Positions 61,691 through 64,000 of a stretch of 64,000 nt of DNA are shown here, piece after piece; within the stretch, counting starts at the first letter, position 1, and each line of letters opens with the position of its first letter. The stretch covers positions 744,001-808,000 of the forward strand of contig NZ_CP061291.1 in assembly GCF_018687455.1 (NCBI RefSeq). Reading direction: 5' to 3'. The stretch is from Polynucleobacter sp. TSB-Sco08W16. GTDB taxonomy: Bacteria; Pseudomonadota; Gammaproteobacteria; Burkholderiales; Burkholderiaceae. Below the pieces are notes generated by a model, which worked only from the letters and a program-made list of their open reading frames with translations, was not told where the DNA came from and ran no database searches. The position numbers and the translations under genes are program-made.

Positions 61691-61767
61691 GCGGCTGTAG
61701 CTCAGCTGGATAGAGTACTTGGCTACGAACCAAGGGGTCGTGGGTTCAATTCCTGCCAGCCGCACCA
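61691..61767 (+). tRNA. tRNA-Arg (anticodon ACG)
   Basis: 77-nt cloverleaf: acceptor GCGGCTG/CAGCCGC, anticodon stem CTTGG/CCAAG around loop CTACGAA (anticodon ACG, read as ICG), T-loop TTCAATT, discriminator A and an encoded CCA at 61765-61767. Divergent from greB by 18 bases. Confidence 0.96.
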
Positions 61768-61775
61768 ACTTATGC

Positions 61776-61810
61776 AGGGCCTAGTTGAAAAACTGGGCCC
61801 TTTTTCTTTT
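61776..61810 (+). terminator. Rho-independent terminator after tRNA-Arg
   Basis: An 11-bp stem AGGGCCTAGTT / AACTGGGCCCT with one G-U pair and a GAAA tetraloop, followed by TTTTTCTTTTTT. It ends the tRNA transcript eight bases after the CCA. Confidence 0.93.
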
Positions 61811-61855
61811 TTAGCATTTCACATAGGTTTCTTGTAGATACCTTATAGTCTCGAT

Positions 61856-63046
61856 ATGAGCGTTTCTGACACTATTTCCGCCGTTAATCCTTCTGCTAGT
61901 GCCCCAGTGGCAGTTTGGTCACTCATCGACGCCTCTAACGCCAAGGTCGGTTTGAGTGGAAAAGTGAATATCTACACCTTAGGTGGAATCTGGACTCAGA
62001 TTCGTAATGCACAGGACGCTTGGTTAGCGCAAATTCCACAAGACAAGATTCAATCTGCATCCCTCACGTTTGATGCATCACAAGTATCTTCTTTGGATGG
62101 AGCAGGTATTGCATTTTTGATTGGCGTAGAAGAAGCGCAGCAGAAGGTGGGCGCGAATTTTTCTTTGATAGGGTTAGATTCTCGTTATGAGCCGATGCTC
62201 CACGAATTTGATCCAATCACCAATTTATTTCCAACGCCAGCAGTTAAACCCAAAAGAAGTTTTGTGGTTAGTACCGGCATGGCTGCGCAGAACCTGATTG
62301 ATGACACACGTGGACTGATTACATTTACAGGACACTTAGCGGCAGATTTATTTTGGTCCATTCGTCACATTAAACAAGTGCGTTGGGGCGATTTTGTTAA
62401 TGCAGCCGTAGAGGCTGGTATCGCTGCTTTACCTATCGTAGGCCTCGTGGCATTTCTGATCGGTGTGATCTTGTCCTTCCAGGCGGCTATTGGCATGAAG
62501 CAGTTCGGGGCCACCACTTTTGTAGGCCCCTTAGCTGCTCTAGGGATCGTACGTGAGATGGGACCTTTAATTACCGCAATCTTGCTCGCCGGTCGTTCAT
62601 CTGCTGCTTTTGCTGCAGAAATTGGCACCATGACAGTCAATAACGAGGTTGATGCATTGGTAACGGGCGGTCTTAGTCCAATCCGTTTCTTAGTGGTTCC
62701 ACGAGTGCTAGCTGGCATTTTGGTTGCGCCAATTCTGACGCTCTTTGCCGATATTGTGAGCATCATCGCTTCTATGTTCACGATGTTGATTTATGGCATC
62801 CCATTTATTAATTTTTATAACGGCATGCTCAATGCGGTGGACGTTGAAGATATTTGCTCAGGTCTTATTAAGGCTACCTTATTTGGTATTGTGATTTCAG
62901 CGATGGGTTGTCTACGTGGTATGCAAACCGGTACTGGTGCTGCAGCAGTAGGTATTTCTGCAACGCGCGCAGTAGTCAGTAGTATTGTGATGATCGTGTT
63001 GGTTGACGGTATCTTCGCCTTCATTTCTTATAAGACGGGTTTCTGA
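61856..63046 (+). CDS. mlaE: MlaE-type phospholipid ABC transporter permease with N-terminal STAS domain
   Basis: Inner-membrane permease of an Mla-like system moving phospholipid between membranes. 396 residues in two parts. Residues ~20-135 are a STAS/MlaB-like domain (NAKVGLSGKVNIYTLGGIW; SLTFDASQVSSLDGAGIAFL). Residues ~150-396 are the MlaE permease with five to six hydrophobic segments, including FQAAIGMKQFGATTFVGPLA, VREMGPLITAILLAGRSSAA and the coupling-loop EIGTMTVNNEVDAL. In E. coli the STAS protein MlaB is separate; here it is fused. Its stop overlaps the mlaF start by one base (TGATG). The gene symbol denotes the family, not proven orthology. Confidence 0.9.
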   Translation: MSVSDTISAVNPSASAPVAVWSLIDASNAKVGLSGKVNIYTLGGIWTQIRNAQDAWLAQIPQDKIQSASLTFDASQVSSLDGAGIAFLIGVEEAQQKVGANFSLIGLDSRYEPMLHEFDPITNLFPTPAVKPKRSFVVSTGMAAQNLIDDTRGLITFTGHLAADLFWSIRHIKQVRWGDFVNAAVEAGIAALPIVGLVAFLIGVILSFQAAIGMKQFGATTFVGPLAALGIVREMGPLITAILLAGRSSAAFAAEIGTMTVNNEVDALVTGGLSPIRFLVVPRVLAGILVAPILTLFADIVSIIASMFTMLIYGIPFINFYNGMLNAVDVEDICSGLIKATLFGIVISAMGCLRGMQTGTGAAAVGISATRAVVSSIVMIVLVDGIFAFISYKTGF

Positions 63047-63831
63047 TGAATACACCAGTGACCGCACCAAGCGCTCCATACGCAATCGAAGTTAAAGACC
63101 TGACCGTAGGTTATGGATCGAATATTTTGATGAAGGATCTGAACTTTACTGTTAATAACGGAGAAATCTTTGTTATTTTGGGAGGCTCAGGTTGCGGTAA
63201 GTCCAGTCTTCTCAAAAATATCTTTGGCCTTTATCAACCCTTGTCAGGGGACGTGTTGATTGAGGGTCAAAACATCACTGCATCACAGGGTGCAGAGCGC
63301 CAAAAAATCATGACGAGCTTTGGGGTGATGTATCAGCAGGGCGCACTGTTTGGTTCTATGAACCTACTCGATAATGTGACATTGTTCATGCAGGAATACA
63401 CCCAACTCACTCAGAGCCAGATGAATCTGCTGGCCCGCTGCAAGCTCGACCTAGTTGGCTTGTTGCCTTATGAAACTTATATGCCGAGCGATATCAGTGG
63501 CGGTATGCAAAAGCGTGCAGCGATTGCAAGGGCGATGGCGCTGGATCCAAAAATTTTGTTCTTAGATGAGCCGTCTGCAGGTCTCGACCCTATTACCTCA
63601 GCAGATTTGGATCAAACCATTTTGGACTTATCTAAAAACCTCGGCATTACCTTTGTAATTGTTTCGCATGAGTTGGCCAGTATTTATACGATTGCCGATA
63701 AGGTGATTATGTTAGATAAAACCGCTAAGGGGATCATTGCAGAAGGTGACCCCAAAGTATTACGTGACACCAGCCCCGATCCTCGGGTGCGTCAATTCTT
63801 TAATCGCATTACGACTAAGGACGCAGCATGA
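63046..63831 (+). CDS. mlaF: MlaF-type phospholipid ABC transporter ATP-binding protein
   Basis: ATPase that powers the MlaE permease. 261 residues. Walker A GGSGCGKSS is near 45-53, the Q-loop VMYQQGALFGSM, signature SGGMQKRAAIARAMA, Walker B ILFLDEPSAGLDP and the switch HELASIYTIAD. The QQGALFGSM segment after the Q-loop is typical of the MlaF branch. It is translationally coupled at both ends: one-base overlap with mlaE, four-base (ATGA) overlap with the mlaD-like gene. Confidence 0.94.
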   Translation: MNTPVTAPSAPYAIEVKDLTVGYGSNILMKDLNFTVNNGEIFVILGGSGCGKSSLLKNIFGLYQPLSGDVLIEGQNITASQGAERQKIMTSFGVMYQQGALFGSMNLLDNVTLFMQEYTQLTQSQMNLLARCKLDLVGLLPYETYMPSDISGGMQKRAAIARAMALDPKILFLDEPSAGLDPITSADLDQTILDLSKNLGITFVIVSHELASIYTIADKVIMLDKTAKGIIAEGDPKVLRDTSPDPRVRQFFNRITTKDAA

Positions 63832-64000
63832 GTACTAACTCCAATCCTAATTATTTCCGCCTTGGCGCTTTTGTGCTTGCCGCAATCGGTGTCTTGATCG
63901 CGGTAATTTTGATCTTTGGTTCAGGCCAGCTATTCAAAAAATCCTTCATGATCGAAACCTATATTAAGCAATCGGTCACGGGATTGGATACGGGTGCTAC
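63828..64000 (+). CDS. mlaD: MlaD/MCE-domain protein, 3'-truncated by window edge
   Basis: First 57 codons only. A short N-terminal tail is followed by a transmembrane helix (LGAFVLAAIGVLIAVILIFG, about 12-31) and the start of an MCE domain (KKSFMIETYIKQSVTGLDTG). This is the layout of substrate-binding MCE subunits that sit in the inner membrane and project into the periplasm. It follows mlaF with an ATGA overlap. The rest lies outside the window, so MlaD-like or longer MCE types cannot be separated. Confidence 0.85.
   Translation, partial: MSTNSNPNYFRLGAFVLAAIGVLIAVILIFGSGQLFKKSFMIETYIKQSVTGLDTGA

Noticed and set aside
61673..61768. Upstream extension of greB
   Set aside because: It would translate the antisense strand of tRNA-Arg; the ATG at 61672 gives a normal GreB N-terminus.

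Overview
This window reads as a chromosomal segment of a betaproteobacterium of the Burkholderiaceae, most likely Polynucleobacter or a close relative. That placement is inference. It rests on the gene set and protein character: an FdsA-type formate dehydrogenase, a Bug-family solute receptor, rph-rdgB-hemW running divergently from yicC-gmk-rpoZ-spoT, an MlaE fused to a STAS domain, and moderate-to-low GC. No 16S gene is present to settle it.

Left conserved part (1-12,300). The 3' end of a formate dehydrogenase alpha subunit ends at a strong terminator. All three enzymes of de novo quinolinate/NAD synthesis follow: nadB (+), with nadC and nadA (-). Next come an orphan two-partner-secretion transporter (TpsB), a phosphomannomutase/phosphoglucomutase and glucose-6-phosphate isomerase (-), an FAD-dependent oxidoreductase (+) and tRNA-Ser(UGA).

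Accessory part (about 12,350-54,300). After the tRNA come a TetR-type regulator, a possible gene remnant, and a group whose theme is sulfation and glycosylation: APS kinase (cysC), a glycosyltransferase-like protein of unknown specificity, a TPR protein with a GT9/GT41-like domain, and a TPR-sulfotransferase. A 679-bp AT-rich gap leads to a secreted parvulin-type prolyl isomerase and then to the dominant object of the window, one uninterrupted 31.5-kb gene (19,772-51,322) for a 10,516-residue autotransporter. It has an ESPR-type signal region, several hundred roughly 22-residue beta-helix rungs, ten copies of a distinct ~100-residue module, PATR-type strands and a C-terminal beta-barrel. Its DNA is layered with higher-order direct repeats of 144 bp, ~1.9 kb and a perfect 518-bp pair, all in frame. 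A bactofilin, an unknown single-pass membrane protein and a Bug receptor follow.

Right conserved part (54,300-64,000). Here are hemW, rdgB and rph (-); yicC, gmk, rpoZ and spoT (+); greB (-); tRNA-Arg(ACG) with a strong terminator; and an Mla-type phospholipid transport operon (mlaE with STAS, mlaF, start of mlaD) running off the right edge.

Working hypothesis for the accessory part: CysC supplies PAPS, the TPR-sulfotransferase and TPR-glycosyltransferase modify a cell-surface product, and the prolyl isomerase helps carry the giant Ser/Thr/Asn-rich passenger through the periplasm. Only the adjacency is seen in the sequence; the link between modification genes and giant protein is inferred.
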